The notes under the pieces are model-generated. The model worked only from the letters and a program-made list of their open reading frames with translations. It had not been told where the DNA came from and made no database searches. Shown one piece after another: positions 44,859 through 53,262 of a stretch of 64,000 nucleotides of DNA; the stretch's first letter is position 1, and every line of letters begins with the position of its first letter. Both the position numbers and the translations under genes were made by a program. This stretch comes from Pustulibacterium marinum (GTDB lineage: Bacteria > Bacteroidota > Bacteroidia > Flavobacteriales > Flavobacteriaceae), in assembly GCF_900116665.1 (NCBI RefSeq), contig NZ_FPBK01000003.1, forward strand, positions 1 through 64,000, given 5' to 3'.

Positions 44859-46772
44859 ATGGAAATAAAATTGAAAACTAAAATAAAAAATGCTTTTGAT
44901 TCAATTTTAAGAGCCGATTATCTCTCTTTAGATGATTTTGATGAACTAGAAAATTTGAGTAATTATTTTGTCGACTTTTTTAATTCCATTGGTAGTATTT
45001 TACAAAAACAAGACAATTATATATCAGGAAGAAGAGGTACTGGAAAAACGACAGCTTTGTTAAAAGGATATTTCGAATGTCTAAAAACAATAAAAGGTAA
45101 AGAAAAGTCGGAATATTTAAATAGAAAAGTGCTTCCCATTTACATAGATTTAAGCAATTGCGGAGATATTTTTGACAAAGACAATTTTGAGTTATTTGAA
45201 ATACATTTTGTACGCCAAATTATTGATTCTCTTGGTAGACAATTAGAATCAATTTATGATGCAAAATCATATGGGATTTTTAGAAAAAATAATCCTGCAA
45301 TTGATGATTTAGAATACATTGAAAAAATTTTGATTGAAGGTAAAACCGTTTTTCAATCAAAATCAACTGATATAACTGCCAAAAACGCTTCTAGGCTTGC
45401 TGATGAAGCTGGATTGAGTGTTTCGCCTGAGTCATTTAAACTTTCTATGCAAAGTAAGGATGAAGTTTCTAGTGAAAAGTCTAAAACTTATTCTCAAACT
45501 AAAGGTTTGAATGTTCAAGAGTTTTTAAATAAAATCAATGAAATTTTAAAAAAGGCAAAAATTGACTCGGTCTATCTTTTCCTCGATGAGTACTCAGATT
45601 TAAATCAAGAATATCAAGCAAAATTTTCTAAATTATTAAAAAGTTTTTTAGGCTCAAAAACTAATCTTTTTGTTAAAGTAGGTGTTATAACAGATAGATT
45701 TGATTTTGGTGATAAAATAATAATTGGACGAGATATTTTTCCAATTCCATTGGATTTAAATGAACACGTTGAAAGGCTTGGTGGATTATCCCCTACATTA
45801 AAAAAATTAGAAAATGCAATACCAGACTTAATTCAAAAGAGATTAGAAATTTATGCAGATAACATTGCCTTGACAAATTTATTGAAAGGTAATAAAACTG
45901 AATTTTTCACCAGAATAGCTAGGGAATCAATAGGAGTTACTAGGACGATTGGTTTAATTCTTCAAAATGCTTGGAAACAAGCAGAGGTGAATGACTATAA
46001 ACTTGGTTTATCTGAATTAAATTATGGCATTAGGTCTGCACGCAAAACTTATGAAAAACAATACTCAGGAGCTTTAAAAAGAAAATTAATTCCTGGCTTT
46101 TACAATGATATATGGAATGCTATTATAACTAAAGCAGTTTCTGAGAAAAACAAACACCCAGATAGGCCTGCCAGTCATATATTGATTGACCCCAATAGAA
46201 GTAAATATTTCAATATTTTTAAAGAAAATTTTTTAATTCATCTTTTAGAAGAAGGAAGGGCATCAAAATATGGTGGTCATTATGATTTATATTCTATAGA
46301 TTATGATATTTGTTTAGACCTCAATATTAAATATGCAGAAAACAAAGATGAATATACTGCTATTCGGTTTGTTTATGATACTGTATTATCAGAGTTTGAT
46401 AGTTACTTCACCGACACAAAACTTAAAAGTTACAAATGTCCTGAATGTAATAGGATATATCAAGAAGATGAACTTCCACCTGCTAAAGTAAAGCGTTGTT
46501 TCGAAGATGACAGTAAATTAGAAGAAGTAATACATCAAGAATTTGAAGTTTACGGAGGTAATCTTGCTGAGGTAGAAGTAAAAATTCTAGGATTAATAGC
46601 AACCTTAGAAAAAGAAGATGCGATGTCAGCAGTTGAAGTTGCAAATGCAGTTGGTTGCACAAGACAAAAAGTTTCTGCTTGGTGTTCAAGAGTACTCGAA
46701 CCTAAAGGAGAAATTGAGATAGACAAAAAAGAGAGTAGAAATTACTATTACGGAGAAAATAACGTTGCCTAA
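44859..46772 (+). CDS. ORC/STAND-like P-loop ATPase with zinc ribbon and winged helix (Sll1717-like)
   Basis: 637 residues. Walker A GRRGTGKT (57-64) and Walker B YLFLDEYSDL (239-248) define an ATPase of the kind in ORC/Cdc6- or STAND-related families. A probable zinc ribbon CPECNRIYQEDELP ... KRC (about 525-547) precedes a C-terminal winged helix (MSAVEVANAVGCTRQKVSAW). Lys/Asn/Ile-rich, clearly AT-richer than the GH97 neighbour, which suggests acquired DNA. Likely a nucleic-acid-responsive switch protein; defence, replication or regulation are all possible. It is the first gene of an accessory block. Confidence 0.72.
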   Translation: MEIKLKTKIKNAFDSILRADYLSLDDFDELENLSNYFVDFFNSIGSILQKQDNYISGRRGTGKTTALLKGYFECLKTIKGKEKSEYLNRKVLPIYIDLSNCGDIFDKDNFELFEIHFVRQIIDSLGRQLESIYDAKSYGIFRKNNPAIDDLEYIEKILIEGKTVFQSKSTDITAKNASRLADEAGLSVSPESFKLSMQSKDEVSSEKSKTYSQTKGLNVQEFLNKINEILKKAKIDSVYLFLDEYSDLNQEYQAKFSKLLKSFLGSKTNLFVKVGVITDRFDFGDKIIIGRDIFPIPLDLNEHVERLGGLSPTLKKLENAIPDLIQKRLEIYADNIALTNLLKGNKTEFFTRIARESIGVTRTIGLILQNAWKQAEVNDYKLGLSELNYGIRSARKTYEKQYSGALKRKLIPGFYNDIWNAIITKAVSEKNKHPDRPASHILIDPNRSKYFNIFKENFLIHLLEEGRASKYGGHYDLYSIDYDICLDLNIKYAENKDEYTAIRFVYDTVLSEFDSYFTDTKLKSYKCPECNRIYQEDELPPAKVKRCFEDDSKLEEVIHQEFEVYGGNLAEVEVKILGLIATLEKEDAMSAVEVANAVGCTRQKVSAWCSRVLEPKGEIEIDKKESRNYYYGENNVA

Positions 46773-46784
46773 GAATGGTAGGCA

Positions 46785-46881
46785 TTGCGCACCCTCTTGC
46801 TAAAAAATTGATTATCAATCAAAAGAATTACTTTCTTTTTATAATACATCCGTGTAGAAGACGAAAAATTGTATCTTGTTA
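46785..46881 (+). repeat. Promoter-bearing intergenic repeat, copy A
   Basis: This stretch matches 49004-49098 at about three bases in four, with the block ACATCCGTGTAGAAGAC identical in both. It ends in TATCTTGT (46872-46879), a -7-type element, 36 bp before the gene at 46916. The copies flank the three-gene operon. Confidence 0.75.
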
Positions 46882-46915
46882 AGAATCTAAATGAGTTACC
46901 ATTAAAATAAAAACA

Positions 46916-47398
46916 ATGAGAACAGAACATTTAATTGAATTAAAAAAGTTGAACATTATAAAGCATCTACTAATTCAAGAAGATGAAAGTACTTTATCCA
47001 TATTTAAGGAACTATTTGAAATAGAAATTACTGAGAAAAATAATTTCATAAAAAATATAGAAAAACAGATTGAGTCTAACTCTTTTTTAAATGCTTTAAA
47101 CGATATTAATATAATCATACGAGAAGTTAGTTCGAGTATATTTAAAAACCCTTGCCCTGAAATGGCATTAGAATTAATACCAACTGGCGAGGACAAAATA
47201 AGGTTCTGCAAGGTTTGTAAAAAAAATGTTTACATTGTAGAAAATGAAAAGGAATTAGAACAAAGAAAAAAATTAGGGCAATGTGTTAGAATTAACCTGT
47301 CGAAATTTATACCCAATAAAGAACATAAGAAAAACTTTAAGGCTTGCTATGATAACATTGAAGAAATTAATAATGATTATGATGGCTTACCAATGTAA
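46916..47398 (+). CDS. Hypothetical protein with Cys-rich CPEM...CKVC module
   Basis: 160 residues. A helical N-terminal half is followed by NPCPEMALELIPTGEDKIRF, then CKVCKKNVYIV and GQCVRI. This Cys pattern resembles the N-terminal module of the protein at 36417-37361 and related Bacteroidota proteins, and could bind zinc. No enzyme motif. First of three co-directed genes separated by only 3 and 19 bp. AT-rich. Confidence 0.65.
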   Translation: MRTEHLIELKKLNIIKHLLIQEDESTLSIFKELFEIEITEKNNFIKNIEKQIESNSFLNALNDINIIIREVSSSIFKNPCPEMALELIPTGEDKIRFCKVCKKNVYIVENEKELEQRKKLGQCVRINLSKFIPNKEHKKNFKACYDNIEEINNDYDGLPM

Positions 47399-47401
47399 AG
47401 A

Positions 47402-48016
47402 ATGGAAACGTACGAGAATCAAAGACAATTATTGAAATCAATTCAGTCATATATTGAATTAGGTAAGACATCTAATTTAGAAGTTTTGACTTCTAAAATA
47501 TTTGATTTAAATTTAGCTTATTACGTAAAGTATCAAATTGAGCAACTAAACTTTGGATTAGTTACTCGCAAAATTGATGATTATTTGTTTAAATCTTCAA
47601 TGGACATATTTCTATATCAAAGAGATGATATTAAGAAATTCGATTTTGATAGTATCGAAAATAAAAATTTAAATTTCATAAAAACTCAAATAGGAATAAA
47701 TCAATTATTTTTTTACAAAACATCCTTTGGAACTAAAGAAAACCTAAGACATTGGGATAACATCAATAGGTTTGAAGTATTGTGTAATAAAGAATTAGTT
47801 ACAAGAATTAAAGAATATCCAAAACTTAACTTGTGTGTTTTTAAATCTAATGAAATAGGAGAGCAAGGCAATTACACCAGATTTGAAATTTTAACGCCAA
47901 GAGATTATATAAGAAAAACAACACATTATAAAACAGAAGGTTCTAGAGAAGATTACCATGATTGGTATATGGATGCTTATGAAAATGATGAGTCAAATTT
48001 TTGGAATAATGATTAA
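47402..48016 (+). CDS. Hypothetical protein, operon gene 2
   Basis: 204 residues, mixed alpha/beta, with an acidic Asp/Tyr/Trp-rich C-terminus (REDYHDWYMDAYENDESNFW). No family recognised, no signal peptide. It begins 3 bp after the previous stop. Confidence 0.68.
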   Translation: METYENQRQLLKSIQSYIELGKTSNLEVLTSKIFDLNLAYYVKYQIEQLNFGLVTRKIDDYLFKSSMDIFLYQRDDIKKFDFDSIENKNLNFIKTQIGINQLFFYKTSFGTKENLRHWDNINRFEVLCNKELVTRIKEYPKLNLCVFKSNEIGEQGNYTRFEILTPRDYIRKTTHYKTEGSREDYHDWYMDAYENDESNFWNND

Positions 48017-48035
48017 TAAATTCTAATTCTCATGT

Positions 48036-48974
48036 ATGTCTAGCCAAAAATTAATCATAAATGCAATAATCGATATGAATTTAGATATGATAGATTTATT
48101 ATTAGCTAATTCTAACTCATACATGGAAGTTTCTAAGGATTTATTTATCAAAGAGTTATCAAAAAAATTTAAACGATTAAACAATCAAGGAGTTACAAAA
48201 TTCAATAAAGTTTCAAAAGGAACTTGTCAAAAATGCTATGCTGGTTGTACTGGCTATACCTTTTTGACAAAAAACAATGATTATCTTGATTTATTAATTG
48301 AAGAAAAAAATAACACTATTACGGATATAACTCAATGCACGAATTTCAAAAATGAAGAAGAAATAATAAAAAAAAACAACATTTTTCTTTGCTTTAAAAA
48401 AGACCTAAAAACTTCATACATTCCTACCTCTTTACATTTATCTCAACAAAAGGGAATTGAACACGCAGAACTAGAATTTGAAAAATTCCAAAATCAAATA
48501 ATAGATTTAGAAATAATTGAAATTTGGTTAAATAAATGGTCCCAGCTATTTAACTCTATAAAATATATGAATCTCGACTATAGTTTCGTTTCTTCTTTTC
48601 TATCGACTTATCATAGTACTAAAAATATTTCATCAATAAAAAAGGATAATTTTTTGGCAAAAAAAGCATTGGCTGAATTTAACAATTTTCAAATTTCAGA
48701 TCACAAAAAACTAATAAACTGGTTATTGAAATATAAAAAAAATCAAGTTTATAATGCTTCATCGAATTATACAAAAACTGAAAATTGGAATAAAACTAAT
48801 TTGATAATTTTTAAAAATAGAGAAGACATTTTTAACGATGGTCTAAAAGATTATAACAATATAATAATTGATATCAAAGGTTACTTAAACTCTATAAAAT
48901 TTGGAGAAATTTATAGTCAGTATTATTATGAATTTTACAATGAAATTAAACAAAGACAAGAAATAGCCCAATAA
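48036..48974 (+). CDS. Hypothetical protein with CxxCYxGC motif, operon gene 3
   Basis: 312 residues. After a short helical start comes KGTCQKCYAGCTGYTFLTKN, then DLLIEEKNNTITDITQCTNF and NIFLCFKKD: five Cys placed as in small metal- or redox-binding modules, next to an acidic strand. The C-terminal 180 residues are helical and Lys/Asn-rich. Unknown family. Ends just before repeat copy B. Confidence 0.65.
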   Translation: MSSQKLIINAIIDMNLDMIDLLLANSNSYMEVSKDLFIKELSKKFKRLNNQGVTKFNKVSKGTCQKCYAGCTGYTFLTKNNDYLDLLIEEKNNTITDITQCTNFKNEEEIIKKNNIFLCFKKDLKTSYIPTSLHLSQQKGIEHAELEFEKFQNQIIDLEIIEIWLNKWSQLFNSIKYMNLDYSFVSSFLSTYHSTKNISSIKKDNFLAKKALAEFNNFQISDHKKLINWLLKYKKNQVYNASSNYTKTENWNKTNLIIFKNREDIFNDGLKDYNNIIIDIKGYLNSIKFGEIYSQYYYEFYNEIKQRQEIAQ

Positions 48975-49003
48975 AAACTGTAACTTACAAGGATAGTAAC
49001 CAT

Positions 49004-49098
49004 TACTCTACCCCTCACTAAAGCGTGGTCATCAGTCAAAAGAACGACCTTATTTTTACAGTACATCCGTGTAGAAGACCAAAAGTTGTATCTTGTTG
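49004..49098 (+). repeat. Promoter-bearing intergenic repeat, copy B
   Basis: Direct repeat of 46785-46881, with TATCTTGT at 49089-49096 and the same ACATCCGTGTAGAAGAC block. It drives or precedes the PUR/Myb-like gene at 49141. A more degenerate third copy may begin at about 49582. Confidence 0.75.
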
Positions 49099-49140
49099 AT
49101 GGAAATAAACAACTAATTATCAATATAAAAGACAACCGTA

Positions 49141-49566
49141 ATGAAAAACGAAGACATATTATCTACAAAATTTCAAGCGGGAAATAGGACTTATTTTTTT
49201 GACTTAAAAATTACCAAAGATGGAGACCGATATTTAAAAATCTCTGAAAGCAAGCGAACAGGTGAAACTGAATTTGAAAGACATCAAATAATTGTATTTG
49301 AGGAAGGAATTGACAAGCTCGCTGAGAAAATACAGGAAATAGCAAATAAAATTCACTCTGATGAAAAAAGTTACTCTGTGGATGAAAAGCGAAAAACACA
49401 TCCGAATGCATATCGGCCTTGGACTCATGAAGATGACAACCGGCTTGAATTGCTTTACTGTGAAGGAAAGAGCACTATAGAACTTAGCCAACTTTTCGGG
49501 CGGAATAAAGGAGCTATTCGGTCGAGAATCAAAAAGCTTGAACTAAAAGAAAAATATGATACGTAG
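49141..49566 (+). CDS. PUR-alpha-like (DUF3276) protein with C-terminal Myb-like HTH
   Basis: 141 residues. Residues about 5-75 match DUF3276/PUR: LSTKFQAGNRTYFFDLKITK, then DRYLKISESKR, a nucleic-acid-binding fold. Residues about 92-137 are a Myb-like HTH (PWTHEDDNRLELLYCEGKST, ending SRIKKLEL). Flavobacterial DUF3276 proteins usually lack this second domain as far as I know; the fusion is notable. Role: DNA or RNA binding regulator, inferred. Confidence 0.82.
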   Translation: MKNEDILSTKFQAGNRTYFFDLKITKDGDRYLKISESKRTGETEFERHQIIVFEEGIDKLAEKIQEIANKIHSDEKSYSVDEKRKTHPNAYRPWTHEDDNRLELLYCEGKSTIELSQLFGRNKGAIRSRIKKLELKEKYDT

Positions 49567-49683
49567 CAGTATTTGACAAACAACTCCTTACTAAAAAGTA
49601 TCAACTGAATAAAAGAATCGCTTTGGTGTAATTTTGCTTTATGAGTATAGCTATAAAATCAAGAATCATAAGGGAGTAAAGAC

Positions 49684-50067
49684 ATGAAAATTAAAATTAC
49701 CATATTGGTGCTTTTTCAATTATCTTTAGGAATCTCGTTAGGAATCATCGCTTTTCACAAGTGGAATGACCTAAGCATTTTAGACATTGTACTGATACAT
49801 TTAAGTGCCGCTTTGGGAATTGCTCTTCCAGGCTATATATATTTGAAAAGTATCAACAACACCTATGCTTTTCTTCCTTCACTCGTATCTGCTATAGTTT
49901 GTACCTTTTTAGGAATTTTTGCATACATGCTCCTTGCATTCTTTATTTTGAGTAGTATTGAAATATTACATAATGAAGTCGTTGCTATTTTAGTCCCAGT
50001 GATTATAGGAACTTTAGGTTTCAATAAATTTGCTTTTAATATTAATAAAAGAAATAACATCATTTAA
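49684..50067 (+). CDS. Hypothetical membrane protein
   Basis: 127 residues with four helices (about 4-24, 32-52, 61-90 and 96-116) and a basic end (NINKRNN). No family recognised. The next gene is read from a start 76 bp downstream of this stop. Confidence 0.75.
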   Translation: MKIKITILVLFQLSLGISLGIIAFHKWNDLSILDIVLIHLSAALGIALPGYIYLKSINNTYAFLPSLVSAIVCTFLGIFAYMLLAFFILSSIEILHNEVVAILVPVIIGTLGFNKFAFNINKRNNII

Positions 50068-50103
50068 AGTAGATTTCAAAGTGCACATGCTGGAGTATAG
50101 TTG

Positions 50104-50110
50104 TATCTTG
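50104..50110 (+). promoter_or_regulatory. TATCTTG -7 promoter element
   Basis: It lies 34 bp before ATG 50144 and within the longer upstream frame, so it supports the internal start of the next gene. Confidence 0.45.
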
Positions 50111-50143
50111 TTTCTACTATCAACATGTTGGTGCCAATTTAAA

Positions 50144-50665
50144 ATGACGAAACTAAAAAGAATATTGCCAATCGTTTTCATTCTTCAGTCGGTTTATGGA
50201 CTGGCTTGTGAATGTCCTCCCATAAAAGATCATGACCTGTACATTGAATCTAGTTTTCATTATTATAGCTACATTTTCATAGGTGAAATCGTAAAAAGAG
50301 ATCACCAATTATGGATAGAAGTTCAGGAAGTTTTTAAAGGTAATGTAAAAGTAGGGCAGATTTTGAAAGCTGGACATACAGCAGATAGCTGCGCTTATTA
50401 TTTTGACAGGGAGGGCATGGGTTTATTTTATGGATCAGTTGAAGAAAAAGAATTCTTTGCAACACTCTGTAGCCCCACACGAATGTTTGATAAACCATAC
50501 TTATATGCGCCACCGCCACCTCCTATGCCAAATTCTCCAAACACCCCTGAACAGGAAAAAAAAGAAATGAAAGCATACGAAAATACCGAGAAAAAAAGAC
50601 TTGAATACGAAATTGAAGCATTAAGAAAAAAAACAAAGCTCTTTGATGTAGACTCTAAAAAATAG
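50144..50665 (+). CDS. Exported protein with TIMP-like CECPP start and Pro-rich segment
   Basis: About 173 residues from the ATG at 50144; upstream in-frame ATGs (50030, 50087) precede a promoter element and an odd Cys-rich stretch. The signal peptide ends at YGLA and the mature chain begins CECPPI, as in TIMP/netrin-like domains, then EVFKGNVKVGQILKAGHTADSC. A second part is APPPPPMPNSP followed by a Lys/Glu coiled coil. Function unknown. Confidence 0.7.
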   Translation: MTKLKRILPIVFILQSVYGLACECPPIKDHDLYIESSFHYYSYIFIGEIVKRDHQLWIEVQEVFKGNVKVGQILKAGHTADSCAYYFDREGMGLFYGSVEEKEFFATLCSPTRMFDKPYLYAPPPPPMPNSPNTPEQEKKEMKAYENTEKKRLEYEIEALRKKTKLFDVDSKK

Positions 50666-50827
50666 TTAGAGAAATTACGCTACAACTACGTTTCAATTAA
50701 AGCTACACATAGTATACAGTTACCATTAAAAACGGATTCATCACAAATAATCTAACACTTTTAATCTTTGGAATTGGTTACGATTCAATAGTATAAACAA
50801 TAGTGTATTGCTGCTTGCCATCTTCAT

Positions 50828-50847
50828 TTTTTATCAAATGGTAAAAA
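50828..50847. promoter_or_regulatory. Palindromic operator, copy 1
   Basis: TTTTTATCAAATGGTAAA here and TTTTTACCAAATGGTAAA at 51444-51461 differ at one base. Centred about 40 bp before the regulator start, consistent with autoregulation. Confidence 0.6.
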
Positions 50848-50878
50848 ATCAATTGCTAGTCTTTAGTACCTTTAAACC

Positions 50879-51442
50879 ATGGAAGAATTTATAACCTATA
50901 TTTTACAGTTTGGTGATTTAAACAAACAGCAAATAGCTTTGATTTTGAGTAGCATCTCAGAAATTGAAATTCATAAAGACGACTATCTGGTAGAAGCAGG
51001 GAAACCATTCAATGAAGTCGTTTTTATAAAAGAAGGCGTTTTGCGTATCTATTATTACAATAGAGATGGTGAAGAAATAACAAAATACTTTGCAGACGAA
51101 AATCACCTATTTAAAAATCCGTATGCAAACGAACCGTTAACAGAATATATTCAAGCAATTACGGATTGTAAACTCATTACAATTGCTCCAAAAGATTGGC
51201 AAGAACTTTCCAATACCATAATTTCTTGGGACGCTATTTTGAATAAGATATTCCAAAAAGGTTTAGTAGAGAAAATGGATAGAAGAAGTTCCTTGGTTTC
51301 GGAAAATGCCACTACACGATACCTCACTTTTTTAGAAAAATTTCCGAATTTAGTAAACCGGATTCCACTCTCCTATATAGCTTCGTATTTGGGAGTAACA
51401 CAACAATCGCTCAGTAGAATACGAAAAAACATTTCGGAATAA
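50879..51442 (+). CDS. Crp/Fnr family transcriptional regulator
   Basis: 187 residues. An N-terminal cyclic-nucleotide-binding-type beta barrel (EAGKPFNEVVFIKEGVLRIY ... GEEITKYFADE) and a C-terminal HTH (IPLSYIASYLGVTQQSLSRI). The usual Arg-containing cAMP pocket is not evident, as in many Bacteroidota members. It lies between two near-identical palindromes and upstream of an SDR gene, so it likely controls both. Confidence 0.9.
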   Translation: MEEFITYILQFGDLNKQQIALILSSISEIEIHKDDYLVEAGKPFNEVVFIKEGVLRIYYYNRDGEEITKYFADENHLFKNPYANEPLTEYIQAITDCKLITIAPKDWQELSNTIISWDAILNKIFQKGLVEKMDRRSSLVSENATTRYLTFLEKFPNLVNRIPLSYIASYLGVTQQSLSRIRKNISE

Positions 51443-51443
51443 C

Positions 51444-51462
51444 TTTTTACCAAATGGTAAAT
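51444..51462. promoter_or_regulatory. Palindromic operator, copy 2
   Basis: TTTTTACCAAATGGTAAAT, 54 bp before the SDR start and directly after the regulator's stop codon. Half-sites TTTACC/GGTAAA. Confidence 0.62.
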
Positions 51463-51515
51463 GCTTCTAGTATTGAATAATACACCTTTGCTGTATTAAT
51501 TTTAATGATAAAAAT

Positions 51516-52259
51516 ATGAAAACAGCATTCATTACAGGAGCTAATAAAGGCATTGGTTTTGAAGTAGCAAAACAACTAGCTGAAAAAGGGGTTTATGTGT
51601 TTCTTGGAAGTCGTGATTTAGAAAAGGGACAACAGGCTGTAGACAAACTAAAGCAAGAGGGAATCACCCAAATTGAGGTTGTGCAAATAGATGTAACGGA
51701 TAATGCATCTATAACACAGGCTCAACAAACCATTAGTAACAAATGTAAAGCATTAGACATTCTCATCAACAATGCAGGCATTAGTGGAGGCCAACCGCAA
51801 ACATCACTTTCGGCAACGATGCAACAATTTCACGATGCATACGAAACCAATGTTTTTGGAGTAGTAAGAGTTACCCAAGCATTTATAAGTTTAATGCAAA
51901 AATCTAGCGAACCAAGAATTGTGAATGTAAGCTCAAGTCAAGGTTCTATAACGCTGCATAGTAATTCATCTTATAATTACCAGTATTACGATTACAAAGG
52001 AGCTGTATATCTTTCTTCCAAAGCTGCCTTGAACATGTATACAGTAAATTTAGCCTACGATCTAAAAGATACTCCATTTAAGGTAAATGCTGTGAGCCCT
52101 GGTTTTACAAAAACAGATTTTAATGGTAATCGTGGAACCGGGACTGTAAAATCTGCAGGAAATCGCATCTTAAAATATGTATTTATCGACGCAAATGGCC
52201 CAAGCGGAAAATTTTTCTGCGAAGAAACCAATCCAGAAAGCGGAGAAATTCCTTGGTAA
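51516..52259 (+). CDS. Short-chain dehydrogenase/reductase (SDR)
   Basis: 247 residues. TGANKGIG (7-14), NNAG (85-88), catalytic Ser in NVSSSQG, Tyr 165 and Lys 169 (AVYLSSKAAL). The extended loop before the Tyr resembles carbonyl reductase-like members, which reduce small aldehydes or ketones with NADPH (SRDLEKG after strand two fits NADPH). Controlled probably by the adjacent Crp/Fnr protein. Confidence 0.92.
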   Translation: MKTAFITGANKGIGFEVAKQLAEKGVYVFLGSRDLEKGQQAVDKLKQEGITQIEVVQIDVTDNASITQAQQTISNKCKALDILINNAGISGGQPQTSLSATMQQFHDAYETNVFGVVRVTQAFISLMQKSSEPRIVNVSSSQGSITLHSNSSYNYQYYDYKGAVYLSSKAALNMYTVNLAYDLKDTPFKVNAVSPGFTKTDFNGNRGTGTVKSAGNRILKYVFIDANGPSGKFFCEETNPESGEIPW

Positions 52260-52323
52260 AGTTATGGAAGCCTTAGTACTGGCTAGTATTCCGTTACTTT
52301 TGTTAAAAATAGATCCTATCAAC

Positions 52324-52343
52324 AAGTCGCTCATGAGCGACTT
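52324..52343 (+). terminator. 20-bp perfect palindrome with T-rich tail
   Basis: AAGTCGCTCA and TGAGCGACTT are exact reverse complements, followed by TTGTTTTTG. It ends the SDR transcript about 65 bp after the stop. A short frame crossing it (52177-52389) is therefore not treated as a gene. Confidence 0.75.
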
Positions 52344-52494
52344 TGTTTTTGTAACAACAGGAAAATCCATCACAACTTATTCATTATAAAACATTAGAAA
52401 CTATAGTGCGTTTTACTTTTTATAAACGATTCATCAAGTTGATAACAATGGTTTCTTAACTTGTACAGGATAATCAACTAAAGATTAAAAATCT

Positions 52495-53172
52495 ATGCAA
52501 AGACAAAAAAGGCTATACTGCATCATTTTACTCTGCTCCTCATTCACCGTTGGATTGTATGCTCAATCGTCAGTAATGCAACCCAATACGAACAAAATTG
52601 AACGAAATACGGCTGTTACTACTCAGCTAAACACAACCGCTAGTACTACCAATAATATTCAGTTGAAGGTAGTAAGAGCAAACGATTCTTTGTATGCTAT
52701 TCGGATTGTAAATAGCACGGCTAGTCCTATTCCCATTTCTTTACAAGACTGGCATTTGTTTTTAATTCAAGAAGCTAAAAACAAACAAGGTGAATGGAAA
52801 CCTATTGAATATTGGGAATATAGTACTTGCGGAAATAGCTACTTGACAGAAACACTAAAACCAAATGGATTTCTAGAGACCAGGTCAATAGCCTATTCGG
52901 GAAACTATGAAACAGAAATCAGGTTTAAGTGGTTACACAACCATCAGGTATATTACACAAATCCCATAAAAGGAGCTGTACATACTTCACAATTTTTAAT
53001 TCCGGAAGACCTTTTGAATCAACGTCTTTTTGCTAGGGTCTATCGTTTGGGAGGAACTGAATTATTAAACAAAGTGCTATTTCTTGAACCAGATGGTATG
53101 AAAGAATTTGAAACAAAACAAAAAGCTTTTGTAGCAAACATAGCAGAGCGTAATCAACAAAAGAAAGAATAA
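52495..53172 (+). CDS. Exported hypothetical protein
   Basis: 225 residues with a signal peptide (to about GLYAQ) and a Thr/Asn-rich linker (NTAVTTQLNTTASTTNN). The remainder has beta-strand pattern and a Trp-rich segment (QDWHLFLIQE ... WKPIEYWEYSTCGNSY). No family recognised. It ends before a strong bidirectional terminator. Confidence 0.75.
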   Translation: MQRQKRLYCIILLCSSFTVGLYAQSSVMQPNTNKIERNTAVTTQLNTTASTTNNIQLKVVRANDSLYAIRIVNSTASPIPISLQDWHLFLIQEAKNKQGEWKPIEYWEYSTCGNSYLTETLKPNGFLETRSIAYSGNYETEIRFKWLHNHQVYYTNPIKGAVHTSQFLIPEDLLNQRLFARVYRLGGTELLNKVLFLEPDGMKEFETKQKAFVANIAERNQQKKE

Positions 53173-53205
53173 CCAGTACTGAAACACAGCTAAACACACA
53201 AAAAC

Positions 53206-53239
53206 AAAAAGTCCCTTTCGTTTGAAAAAGGGACTTTTT
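53206..53239. terminator. Bidirectional rho-independent terminator
   Basis: AAAAAGTCCCTTT (53206-53218) and AAAGGGACTTTTT (53227-53239) are 13-bp complementary arms. Shared by the convergent genes on either side. Confidence 0.88.
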
Positions 53240-53262
53240 TATGGATACGTTTGTATAAAAGA

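Noticed and set aside
52177-52389. 70-codon frame overlapping the SDR 3' end
   Set aside because: It runs through a perfect terminator palindrome and overlaps the SDR coding region in another frame.
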